Shown one piece after another: positions 18,980 to 27,949 of a DNA stretch of 64,000 bases (position 1 is the stretch's first letter; each line of letters begins with the position of its first letter). Origin of the DNA: Planctomycetaceae bacterium. GTDB lineage: Bacteria; Planctomycetota; Planctomycetia; Planctomycetales; Planctomycetaceae. The notes below the pieces were generated by a model. That model did no database searches. It had not been told where the DNA came from and saw only the letters and a program-made list of their open reading frames with translations. Location of the stretch: NCBI GenBank assembly GCA_041398825.1, contig JAWKTX010000005.1, positions 369,870 to 433,869 on the forward strand, in the 5' to 3' direction. Made by a program: the position numbers and the translations under genes.

Positions 18980-20425
18980 ATGATTTCTCTTCGCGTCTCA
19001 AATTCGCCAAAACACTGCTTCCGTTGCTGGTCGTTCTTACTCCTGCTGCTGGGTGCGCCTGTCGCGGCGACCGCTTCGGATCAGTTGACGCTGTCTGTAT
19101 CGCCGGCCCGCAACGTGTTGAAGGCCGGGGAAAAACATAACGAATGGATTCGCGTAGGACTGAAGGGGTTCACTCTGGATTCCGATAAGAAGCGACCGGG
19201 GGTCAACCTGGCGATCGTTCTGGACAAGTCGGGATCGATGCGCGGAGAGAAAATACGTCGTGCGCAGGAAGCGGCAATTGATGCCATTGGACTACTGCAG
19301 CCAACGGATATTGTGTCAATTCTTACCTACGATTCGACCGTCCACGTTCTGGTACCCGCCACGAAACTCACCGACAAGTTGGAAATCATTGACCGCATCA
19401 GAAGCATCGGGGCCGATGGCAATACCGCACTCTTTGCCGGTGTCAGCAAAGGCGCGGCAGAGGTTCGAAAGTTTCTGGACAAGGAGCGAGTCAACCGTGT
19501 GATCCTGTTGTCCGACGGTATGGCCAACGTCGGGCCATCTTCGCCCGGAGAACTTGGCAATCTGGGAAAGTCCCTGATCAAAGAGAACATCACTGTATCG
19601 ACGCTGGGACTGGGGCTTGGGTACAACGAAGATCTCATGGTGCAACTGGCTGGCAGCAGTGGCGGGAATCATTTGTTTATTGAAGATGCCGCGGAACTGG
19701 CAGATGTTTTCCGAAACGAATTCAACGACGCTTTGTCGGTTGTCGCTCAGGAAATTGAGATTCGCGTAAACCTGCCCGAAGGCATCCGCCCCATACGCGT
19801 CCTGGGCAGTGATGCCGACATCACAGGACAAAAGATTGTTACTCAGCTTGCTCAGGTCTACAGCGACCAGGATCGCTACCTGGCTGTTGAAATAGAAGTT
19901 CCAGCGTCTGAAGAAGCGACCCGGCTGGACCTGGCAACCGTCTCTGTGACCTACGCAAATATGAAGACACACGAACAGGATAAGTTATCCGCCACAGCAA
20001 AATGCGAATTCAGCACCGATGAAAAGCAGGTTTCTGAAAGCGTCAATTCTGCAGTGATGGCCGACGTTGTTCTGCTCGTTTCCAGCGAACAAAGCAAGCT
20101 GGCCACCATGTACCTTGATCAGGGTAACCTGGAAATGTGTCGGCAGTGCCTGGAAGGAAACGTAAAATATCTCCGTCTTGAGGCCATGAAGTGTCCGGAA
20201 AACAGTGACAAGCTGATGTACTACGCCACTCAGAATGCCACACAGTTGTTCGATCTGAAATGTGCAGAAACGACAGGTGACAAGGATGCCACCTCCCGAT
20301 TCCGCAAAAGCCTTCGTGGTTACCAGATCGGAGCCGACACTCAGCAGCGACTGGAAGTCAGTCTTCCGGAGCCAGGCCAGCAATCACAACGGCCCAGCGA
20401 TCCGTCTCAGGTCAACAATCCGTGA
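18980..20425 (+). CDS. Secreted vWA domain protein
   Basis: 481 residues, start set by AAGGAG at 18967-18972. An N-terminal signal sequence (CWSFLLLLLGAPVAATA-SD) is followed by a beta-rich segment and a vWA domain at residues about 70-260 with MIDAS motif LDKSGSMRG, the conserved Thr region DGNTALFAGV, and the ILLSDGMAN strand. It resembles bacterial YfbK/TerF- or Ca-activated channel-like vWA proteins. The C-terminal 150 residues are helical with AAE/NLEMCRQCLEGN character and may bind partners. Located before a sensor kinase/response regulator pair with a gap of about 140 bases, so co-regulation is possible but not shown. Confidence 0.85.
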   Translation: MISLRVSNSPKHCFRCWSFLLLLLGAPVAATASDQLTLSVSPARNVLKAGEKHNEWIRVGLKGFTLDSDKKRPGVNLAIVLDKSGSMRGEKIRRAQEAAIDAIGLLQPTDIVSILTYDSTVHVLVPATKLTDKLEIIDRIRSIGADGNTALFAGVSKGAAEVRKFLDKERVNRVILLSDGMANVGPSSPGELGNLGKSLIKENITVSTLGLGLGYNEDLMVQLAGSSGGNHLFIEDAAELADVFRNEFNDALSVVAQEIEIRVNLPEGIRPIRVLGSDADITGQKIVTQLAQVYSDQDRYLAVEIEVPASEEATRLDLATVSVTYANMKTHEQDKLSATAKCEFSTDEKQVSESVNSAVMADVVLLVSSEQSKLATMYLDQGNLEMCRQCLEGNVKYLRLEAMKCPENSDKLMYYATQNATQLFDLKCAETTGDKDATSRFRKSLRGYQIGADTQQRLEVSLPEPGQQSQRPSDPSQVNNP

Positions 20426-20569
20426 CAGACTGACACCTGGTGACAGGTCAACACTCAGTGATGAGCATCCTGCCTGCCTACCCATGACCGTTCTGCCAGA
20501 TGCTCGGCCCGCAATCCAGGGGCCGAGCTTCTTTCATGAACCACCAGTGGCTCGCTAACATCCATCAAC

Positions 20570-22381
20570 ATGAAGCGAAATTCCATCATCCTGATCGTGC
20601 TGATTCTTGTGGTGCCCCTTGCAGCGCTTGGATGGGCGATGGTGCGCATCGCGGAAAATGAGCACGTTGTTGTCCGGCAACGATTCCGCCAGCTTCTTGA
20701 GGATCGCCTTCAGGATGTCAACGGCAGCATTGCCGTCTACTTCGAAAGTGTCGAACGCGACCTGGCCACGACAACAAACATCGATCGCTACGCTGTGGAC
20801 GAACTGCGGCAAATCCATCGGAAACAGCCTCGCCTCCTGCAACTGTTTATCCTCAGCCCCAGGGGGCAGTTGATTTACCCCGATCCAATGGAATCCAGCG
20901 GGCCGCTCAATGGCAATGAACGAATGTTTCTCATTGAAGCTGCCAAGATGTTTACGGGACAGGACCTGAAAGAAGCCGTCATTCGAACAGAACAAACAAG
21001 TGCTGACGCTCCGCAGGGCAAGACCCGATCGAATTCACGAAACCAGGGAACCATTAGCCCTGGCCAGAATACGTCTCGAACGTCGCCTCAGGAGGCAGTG
21101 GCTGATCAGTGGGCGGTCAGCGCGAAGGACATCATGAATTCGGCCTATCAGCAAATGCCGGTCCAGACTCTGGAACAGTTTAAAGAATCGAAGGGATGGT
21201 TTGTCTGGTACTGGGATCGCGGTGTGAATCTGATTTACTGGCAACGTCGACCGTCCGGCGACATCGTTGGGGGAGCTCTGGAAAGAGCACGATGGATGGC
21301 CGATCTGATTGCTCAGCTGCCTGACACGATGCCGGATCGGGGCGCCGAAGATCGAACGCTGGAAACAAGAATCCGACTGGTCAGCGAATCCGGCGAAACC
21401 GTTTACCAATGGGGTTCCTATGAACCCCAAACCGGCGAAACGGCATTCTGCGAAATTCCGGTTGCAGCGCCCCTGTCGCCGTGGCGACTGCAGTGTTTTG
21501 TGGCTCAGCAACAACTAACGTTGGGTACGGGTGGCAGCACGTTTCTGAGCCTGTGGGCCGTATTGATTGCCGTCGCGCTGACACTGTTCGTCTGCGGCTT
21601 TCTGTTCGTCCGTGAATACAAACGCGACATGCGATTGGCAGCTCAGCAGGTGAGCTTTGTTAATCAGGTCTCCCACGAACTGAAGACACCTCTGACAAAT
21701 ATTCGCCTGTACGCCGAACTGCTGGATCAGGATCTTGACCACCTGGAATCGGCGGAAACGGAGAAACCACGACGGCGCCTGAGTGTAATTTTGTCTGAAG
21801 GACAGCGGTTAAGCCGTCTGATCGGGAACGTTCTGACATTTGCCCAGCAGCAACGCAGAACTCTTCAGGTTCAGCCGCAGCTTCAGTCTCCCGGTATTGT
21901 GGTCGAACAAATTGTGGATCGATTTCGGCCTGCAATGGCAGATCAGAATATCGATGTGCGCCTGCAGTGCAGCCAGAATGATCCCGTCTGGTTTGATGCC
22001 GATTGCCTGGAACAGATTCTGGGAAACCTGATCAGCAATGTTGAAAAATATGCAGCCGCCGGCGGGTTGCTGGATATCAGCACCAGTGTGGTGGGCGAAT
22101 CTATCACGATTGATGTGAAAGATGCCGGTCCGGGAATTGATCCGTCCAGGCGAACGGCTGTCTTCGAACCATTTGCTCGCCTTTCCAACAGCGTCAGCTA
22201 TGCAGCCGGAACCGGAATTGGACTCTCGATTGCCAGGGAGCTGGCTCAGCTGCACGGCGGAGATCTCAGGCTGATGAATCATGACCGTGGTTGCTGGTTT
22301 CAGGCGACGATCAAACAATTTGCGTCCGGCAGGCGAGCCAGCGATCCGTCATCAGACGAGAGACAGGAAGAAGTAGAATGA
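20570..22381 (+). CDS. Sensor histidine kinase
   Basis: 603 residues. An N-terminal transmembrane helix (IILIVLILVVPLAALGWAM), a periplasmic sensing region of about 300 residues, a second helix (LWAVLIAVALTLFVCGFLFVREY) and then the kinase: the dimerisation and phospho-His motif FVNQVSHELKTPL (H box), the N box QILGNLISNVEKYA, G1 DAGPGID, F box FEPFARL, and G2 GTGIGLSI. It phosphorylates the response regulator at 22378, whose ATG overlaps this stop codon (ATGA), so the two are translated together. The sensed signal is not evident. Confidence 0.95.
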   Translation: MKRNSIILIVLILVVPLAALGWAMVRIAENEHVVVRQRFRQLLEDRLQDVNGSIAVYFESVERDLATTTNIDRYAVDELRQIHRKQPRLLQLFILSPRGQLIYPDPMESSGPLNGNERMFLIEAAKMFTGQDLKEAVIRTEQTSADAPQGKTRSNSRNQGTISPGQNTSRTSPQEAVADQWAVSAKDIMNSAYQQMPVQTLEQFKESKGWFVWYWDRGVNLIYWQRRPSGDIVGGALERARWMADLIAQLPDTMPDRGAEDRTLETRIRLVSESGETVYQWGSYEPQTGETAFCEIPVAAPLSPWRLQCFVAQQQLTLGTGGSTFLSLWAVLIAVALTLFVCGFLFVREYKRDMRLAAQQVSFVNQVSHELKTPLTNIRLYAELLDQDLDHLESAETEKPRRRLSVILSEGQRLSRLIGNVLTFAQQQRRTLQVQPQLQSPGIVVEQIVDRFRPAMADQNIDVRLQCSQNDPVWFDADCLEQILGNLISNVEKYAAAGGLLDISTSVVGESITIDVKDAGPGIDPSRRTAVFEPFARLSNSVSYAAGTGIGLSIARELAQLHGGDLRLMNHDRGCWFQATIKQFASGRRASDPSSDERQEEVE

Positions 22382-23058
22382 AAGTGCTGGTAGCAGATGA
22401 CGATCGGTTTACGCGCGAAGGTTTGGTTGAGCTGCTGTCGACCGAAGGTTTCGATGTGATTTCGGCCTGCGATGGCGTTCAGGCGATTTCGGAATTCGAA
22501 CGGCACAAGCCGCATTTTGTCTGTCTGGATGTGATGATGCCCAGTCAGAGCGGATATGAGGCCTGTCGGGCGATCCGAAGGCAGTCTCCGAACGTCCCCA
22601 TCATCTTTATCAGCGCGAAGTCGGAAGAACTGGATCGTCTGACGGGCTTCGACATGGGCGCGGATGACTTTATCACAAAGCCGTTCAGCGTGCGCGAAGT
22701 CATTGCGCGTGTAAGAGCCGTCGCACGACGTTGTTATGCAAATCTGGAGTCCAGGCCCTCTCATTTTCAAATGGGTGACCTGGTGATTCTGCCCTCTGAA
22801 CTGCGAGCGAAACGCGGTGATGAAGTCATCGATCTGAGTCCCCGGGATGTCTCCATCCTGCAGTTGCTTGCCAACAACCCCGGAAAAGCACTCGGCCGGA
22901 ATGAGATCTTCAACTACGCGTGGGGAGAAGATCACTTTCCAAACAGTCGCACGCTGGACCAGCATGTCTCACAACTCCGTAAGAGAATCGAAATCGACCC
23001 TCGCAAACCGCTACTGATCCAAACAGTACACGGTGTTGGCTATCGATTCGATCCCTGA
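22378..23058 (+). CDS. OmpR-family response regulator
   Basis: 226 residues from the ATG at 22378, overlapping the upstream kinase stop and preceded by AGGAAG; the frame opening at 22291 is inside the kinase gene. The receiver has the acidic pair VADDD, phospho-acceptor in CLDVMMPSQ, and Lys in FITKPFS. The C-terminal winged helix (Trans_reg_C) has SPRDVSILQLLANNPG, SRTLDQHVSQLRKRIE and the end HGVGYRFDP. It is a DNA-binding activator or repressor working with the kinase encoded just before it. Target genes are not evident; the neighbouring vWA protein gene is a candidate. Confidence 0.95.
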   Translation: MKVLVADDDRFTREGLVELLSTEGFDVISACDGVQAISEFERHKPHFVCLDVMMPSQSGYEACRAIRRQSPNVPIIFISAKSEELDRLTGFDMGADDFITKPFSVREVIARVRAVARRCYANLESRPSHFQMGDLVILPSELRAKRGDEVIDLSPRDVSILQLLANNPGKALGRNEIFNYAWGEDHFPNSRTLDQHVSQLRKRIEIDPRKPLLIQTVHGVGYRFDP

Positions 23059-23430
23059 TGAGTTCCGGTTCCAGCCGTGACCACAGCCAGCCGCGATTGC
23101 GTTCCCGGGCATTGGGACGCTACATGTCGACGAGCACACGGTAGCGTCTTCGGAAGCTATGAACGTGGGCGGGACATGTTGCCGAATACCGGGAACTCTG
23201 TTTGCCCTAATGCCTTTGTTCTTCCGACGAAAGGCATGAGATCCTCTTGCAAACGTGGTACCATGCTGCGATCGGCAGCCCGTTCAAAAAGATACGCAAC
23301 GCCGCAGCGAGGGGGGCGTCTCGTGAAAGCCTGTGACAACGTCCCTCGCTATCACTTCGGGTTGCCTTTCGGATGATTTTTCAATGGACTGCCAACGGAC
23401 AGCACTTTGGGTTCCCGGGCTTCATCGAAC
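23059..23430. other. Intergenic region of 372 bases, nothing firmly recognised
   Basis: It follows the response regulator and precedes the glycosylase gene. One frame (23077-23376) is open but has a composition poor for coding and no ribosome binding site. No terminator with a T-run was seen. Confidence 0.3.
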
Positions 23431-24324
23431 ATGAATACCAAGCGAGCGATTGCTCAGATTCTGCGACACTTGTCGGCTCGAGGTGTGACACATCTTCCGC
23501 GTGTGATTCCGCAGGCTGTTCCGGCACGCCCCACTGCTGGTCGTCCGGGCCCCCCGAATCGTCCAGTTGGGGGAGCAAAGACCGGCCCGGCGGCAACACT
23601 TTCCTCAACCAGCCCGCCTGCTTCCGGAGCTCGATCGCCAGGCGCTCTGTTTTCCAAAGCGGAGATCGATGGGCACGGTGTGGCGAGACCAGAAGCTCAT
23701 CCCGAAACCATTACTATCACGAGTCAGTCATTCGAATCCGCGCAGGAGAAAACCGAGGCCCTTTGTGCGGTCGCGGGACTGGTCGCCCAGTGCAAAAGAT
23801 GTGAACAGCTTGCCAGCACACGCAAGCAAACGGTGTTTGGTGTTGGTAACCCGGATGCGAGGATTATGTTTATCGGGGAGGCCCCCGGCGCGACAGAAGA
23901 TAAGCAGGGAGAACCTTTTGTTGGTGAGGCGGGACAGTTGCTGAACAAGATCATCACGGCCTGCAAGCTTAAGCGCGATGAGATCTACATCTGCAACGTA
24001 TTGCGATGTCGTCCTCCTGGAAACCGAACACCACTGCCTCAGGAAGCTGCCAACTGCCGCGAATATCTGGACGCTCAGATTCACATCGTGAAGCCAGAGT
24101 ACATCGTTTGCTGGGGAAGCGTGGCGGCTCAGAATCTGTTAAACGAAAAACGGCCCATCGGAAAATTGCGGGGGCAGTTTCTGGAATACCGTCATCTCGA
24201 CCAGGATGACATCAAAGTCCTTTGTACCTACCATCCGTCTTACCTGCTGCGAAATCCGAATGCAAAAACGCTGGTCTGGGAAGACATGAAGCTTCTGATG
24301 CGAGACATGGGTGTCGAACTTTAA
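23431..24324 (+). CDS. Family 4 (iron-sulfur) uracil-DNA glycosylase
   Basis: 297 residues from the ATG at 23431. The first 110 residues are Pro/Ala-rich and may be a linker. The enzyme core has CKRC near the start of the domain, the active-site motif GEAPGATEDKQGEPFVGEAG, then CRPPGNRTPLPQEAANC, where these cysteines complete the 4Fe-4S ligands, and YHPSYLLR at the end (HPS motif). Family 4 enzymes remove uracil from DNA after cytosine deamination and are typical of thermophiles and many bacteria. A long N-terminal extension is unusual. Neighbours do not point to a shared pathway. Confidence 0.93.
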   Translation: MNTKRAIAQILRHLSARGVTHLPRVIPQAVPARPTAGRPGPPNRPVGGAKTGPAATLSSTSPPASGARSPGALFSKAEIDGHGVARPEAHPETITITSQSFESAQEKTEALCAVAGLVAQCKRCEQLASTRKQTVFGVGNPDARIMFIGEAPGATEDKQGEPFVGEAGQLLNKIITACKLKRDEIYICNVLRCRPPGNRTPLPQEAANCREYLDAQIHIVKPEYIVCWGSVAAQNLLNEKRPIGKLRGQFLEYRHLDQDDIKVLCTYHPSYLLRNPNAKTLVWEDMKLLMRDMGVEL

Positions 24325-24446
24325 TTGAATTTCTCCTGCGATTGTTCCCGCCGTTTCAGGTCCGGCAATACAATATTCCGTTACCCCCTGCCGACCGTTT
24401 GCCTTCCTGCCAATTCCTTCCTGCATCCTGCCTGTGAGACTTCCGC

Positions 24447-27400
24447 GTGTCGTGGCTTGCCGAAATCTGCGTAAAGCGCCCGGTGTTTGCATTGATGATG
24501 ATTGCCGCCCTGATTGTTGGTGGGGTGACTGCGTTTCCACAGCTGGGCGTGGATCGATTTCCGAACATGGATCTGCCCAACATTTACGTGCGGTCTGCCT
24601 ATCCGGGCGCTGCCTCAGAAGAAGTCGAATCCGAAGTCACATCCCTTATCGAAGACGCGGTCGCTACGGTTGCAGGCATCGAAGAACTGCGTTCCATTTC
24701 TCGCGATGGTCAGTCATTTGTCATTGTGACTTTCGGCCTGGATCGCAATATCGATGCTGCAACACAGGACGTTCGGGACGCTGTGTCGAGCGTTATGAAT
24801 CGGCTGCCCCCGGGGCTGGATCCACCCGTTGTACAGAAGCAGGATCTGGACGCTTCTCCTGTCATGTCACTGGCGGTGTCCGGGCCGCGTTCTGCGCGGG
24901 AACTCTTCGTCCTGGCGGACAACTACGTCAAGAACGTTATTGAATCGTCTCATGGCGTTGGCGAGGTTCAAATTGCCGGAGCAGCCGATCGCGCGGTCAA
25001 AGTGGATATTGATGCGCGCCGCCTGGCCGCACATCAGTTGTCTATTCTGGAAGTGCGTGACGCCATCACTCGCCAGAACACCGAAGTGCCTGGCGGTCGA
25101 ATTGATGAAGGCCTGCGTGAGCGGTCACTGCGTACTATGGGGCGCCTCGCGCATTCTCGCGATTTTCCCGACATGGTGGTCACCACCGTCAATGGGACAC
25201 CAATTCGGCTGAGCGATCTGGGTCAGGTTCACGACGCCACCAAGGATGTTCGAACCCTTGCCAGACTGAATGGACAACCGGCAGTGGTGCTGCAGGTTCA
25301 GCGACAGTCGGGTGAAAACACGGTCGCCGTCATTGAAGGCATCAGGAAGATGCTGCCCCGCTGTCGTGAACTACTGCCGGATGATGTTCAGGTGGAAATC
25401 ATTCAGGATCAGTCTCGATACATTGTGGCGGCCCTTCATGAAATCGAACAGCACCTGATATCGGGCAGTATCCTCGCATGCATCACCGTCCTGATTTTCA
25501 TGCGATCGTGGCGTTCTACGCTGATCGCATCGGTGGCTATTCCCGCATCCATTGTTGCCACCTTTGCCTTCATGCGCTGGTTTGGGTTTACGCTGAACAA
25601 TGTGACGATGCTGGCACTGGTTCTGATGGTCGGTGTTGTGATCGACGATGCCATTGTGGTGCTGGAAAACATCTTTCACTGCATCGAAGAAAAAGGCATG
25701 GCACCAGGCGATGCTGCCATTTACGGCACCAGAGAAATCGGCCTGGCTGTACTGGCGACGACACTGTCACTGGTGATTGTCTTCCTGCCCGTTTCGTTTC
25801 TGGGTAGTGTTACGGGACGCATGTTGTTTCAGTTTGGCGTGACGGCAACAGTCGCTATCCTTGTTTCGATGTTTGTCAGCTTCACGCTGACCCCCATGAT
25901 GTGCAGTCGCCTGCTGCGACGCGGTGACAGCCTGGATGGCGATTCCAGCGCTTCCTCCAGACGAGGATTCTATCGGTGGATCGAATCGTCTTATCTCTGG
26001 ATGCTTCGATGGGCCATGAAACTTCGATGGCTGGTTCTGGCCGTTTCGATTGCTGTCATGGCTTCCAACTTCTGGCTGTATAAACTGGTTCGTCAGGACT
26101 ATATCCCCCTGAATGTGGATGAATCGGAATTCGAAGTCCGCATCGAAGCACGTCAGGGCGCAAGCATGGCCTCCATGCGCGAAGCTGTCGATGTGATTGA
26201 AGACCGGCTGATGAAGATTGATGGCATCACAACCATCCTGACCTCGCTGGGAACGCGAAGCTTTGGCGATGTGAACCGGGCGGAATTCTTCATTCGGCTT
26301 CAGGAAAGCAGTACACGATCCTTTTCTCTCAGCCGACTCTGGAAAGGCCTGCTGAAGGGGGATCCGCAGGCGGCCTTCCGCGGCAATTTTTCTCAGCGCG
26401 AGAAGATGGCTGAAGTGCGTGCCAGACTGAATGGCATCCCGGGGCTGAGAGCCTCTGTTCGAAATCTGACTTCGCTGCGACAAGGTGCGCCGGTTGATAT
26501 CGATTTTTCCATCACTGGTCCGGACATCGACCAGCTGCTGAAGTTCAGTGACAAGTTAGCTGGCAAAGCCAGAACGATTCCCGGAATCGTCGATGTTCAG
26601 ACAACGCTGAGGATCGACAATCCCGAATTGCTGGCACGAATTGACCGCGAGCGAGCGGCTTCGATGGGTATCGACGTGAGAGAAGTGGCAGATACGCTCC
26701 GGATTGCTGTCGGAGGTGATGATCGTGTTTCACGATATCGCGACCCGACCGTTGGAGATGCCTACGATGTGGAGATTCGCCTGGTTGGGATTGACAGAGG
26801 CGACGCCGAATCGATTTCGCAGCTCTACGTGCGCGCCCCGGCATCGGCCGTTCTGAATGGCGCATCGGCACAGATCAGCTCCGGTGGTGCAGACCCATCC
26901 GTTCGAGACAACGGGGCAACCAGACCCCGAGGTACCGTTCCCGTTCGTCTGGATAACTTAGTTTCATTTCAGGCAAACGAAGCCGCCTCCCGAATAGACC
27001 GTCTCAATCGTCAGCGCATGGTTGCAGTGCGAGCAAACATCGACGGTGGTTACGCACTGGGCGATCGTATTCAGGCGATGCAGGACGCAGCCGAGGAAAT
27101 CGGTATTCCCGATGGATTTGCAACTCAGGTGCTGGGAGGAGGACGTGAGCTGGAACGCACCCTGGCAGACTTTGGCTGGACTTTCGTCCTTTCATTTATC
27201 TTCATGTACATCGTCCTGGCAGCGCAGTACGAACATCTGGTACACCCTTTTGTGATCCTGCTTTCGCTTCCACTGGCTGTTCCGTTTGGATTGCTCAGCC
27301 TGCATTACGGTGGCGAGACGCTCAATCTGTATTCGGCGATGGGGATTCTGGTGTTGTTTGGTGTCGTCAAGAAGGCGGCGATTCTGCAGGTAGATCACAC

Positions 27401-27743
27401 CAATGCTCTGCGAACGTCAGGGATGAATCGCCTTGATGCCATTATGCAGGCCAATCGTGACCGGCTGCGGCCCATTCTGATGACCACCGTTTCATTCGTC
27501 GCCGGGCTGCTTCCACTGTTAATCGCGACAGGTCCCGGAGCGGAAGAACGTCGTTCCATTGCTGTTCTTGCCGTTGGTGGTCAGACTTTTTCATTGCTGT
27601 TAACACTGCTTGCCATCCCTGTGCTGTATTCATTCTTTGATGACCTGGGAAACATTCTTCGAAAGTTGTTCCCTTCGCGAAAAGCGTCAGACCTGTTCGA
27701 AGATCCTTCGCACGTCGTCGCTCAACCCGCCCCGGAAACATGA
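24447..27743 (+). CDS. RND-family efflux transporter (AcrB/HAE1 type)
   Basis: 1098 residues starting at GTG 24447, giving the usual inner-face N-terminus SWLAEICVKRPV. Features of the AcrB family are present: the first helix, the large periplasmic loop, TM4 proton-relay pair in GVVIDDAIVVLENI, the second half with GILVLFGVVKKAAIL (TM10 lysine), and FVLSFIFMYIVLAAQYEHLVHP. It would export hydrophobic compounds by the proton motive force, trimeric in the inner membrane. It lacks a membrane-fusion partner beside it: the upstream gene is a DNA glycosylase and the downstream one a secreted hydrolase; a TolC-like channel is encoded 14 kb away at 41419. The partner may lie elsewhere. Confidence 0.95.
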   Translation: MSWLAEICVKRPVFALMMIAALIVGGVTAFPQLGVDRFPNMDLPNIYVRSAYPGAASEEVESEVTSLIEDAVATVAGIEELRSISRDGQSFVIVTFGLDRNIDAATQDVRDAVSSVMNRLPPGLDPPVVQKQDLDASPVMSLAVSGPRSARELFVLADNYVKNVIESSHGVGEVQIAGAADRAVKVDIDARRLAAHQLSILEVRDAITRQNTEVPGGRIDEGLRERSLRTMGRLAHSRDFPDMVVTTVNGTPIRLSDLGQVHDATKDVRTLARLNGQPAVVLQVQRQSGENTVAVIEGIRKMLPRCRELLPDDVQVEIIQDQSRYIVAALHEIEQHLISGSILACITVLIFMRSWRSTLIASVAIPASIVATFAFMRWFGFTLNNVTMLALVLMVGVVIDDAIVVLENIFHCIEEKGMAPGDAAIYGTREIGLAVLATTLSLVIVFLPVSFLGSVTGRMLFQFGVTATVAILVSMFVSFTLTPMMCSRLLRRGDSLDGDSSASSRRGFYRWIESSYLWMLRWAMKLRWLVLAVSIAVMASNFWLYKLVRQDYIPLNVDESEFEVRIEARQGASMASMREAVDVIEDRLMKIDGITTILTSLGTRSFGDVNRAEFFIRLQESSTRSFSLSRLWKGLLKGDPQAAFRGNFSQREKMAEVRARLNGIPGLRASVRNLTSLRQGAPVDIDFSITGPDIDQLLKFSDKLAGKARTIPGIVDVQTTLRIDNPELLARIDRERAASMGIDVREVADTLRIAVGGDDRVSRYRDPTVGDAYDVEIRLVGIDRGDAESISQLYVRAPASAVLNGASAQISSGGADPSVRDNGATRPRGTVPVRLDNLVSFQANEAASRIDRLNRQRMVAVRANIDGGYALGDRIQAMQDAAEEIGIPDGFATQVLGGGRELERTLADFGWTFVLSFIFMYIVLAAQYEHLVHPFVILLSLPLAVPFGLLSLHYGGETLNLYSAMGILVLFGVVKKAAILQVDHTNALRTSGMNRLDAIMQANRDRLRPILMTTVSFVAGLLPLLIATGPGAEERRSIAVLAVGGQTFSLLLTLLAIPVLYSFFDDLGNILRKLFPSRKASDLFEDPSHVVAQPAPET

Positions 27744-27949
27744 AATGAACGTCGGATTGTGGGCTGGCGGAAAGGCCTCACTTCGCATCAAACCATTTGC
27801 GCTGCTGATCATTCGAGAACCACAATTTGCTGAGCCGACTTTCCCGGAATTCGTGAGCGTCGCTCAGGGCATCCAGTGGTTTCGCAGGCTTTGCCGTTTG
27901 ATCTGATAAGACCTGTGATTGACTTCTACTAACTGTACTGGAACTGCCT

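Noticed and set aside
27745..27906. Short plus-strand frame after the RND gene
   Set aside because: 53 codons with no ribosome binding site and no family; likely chance.
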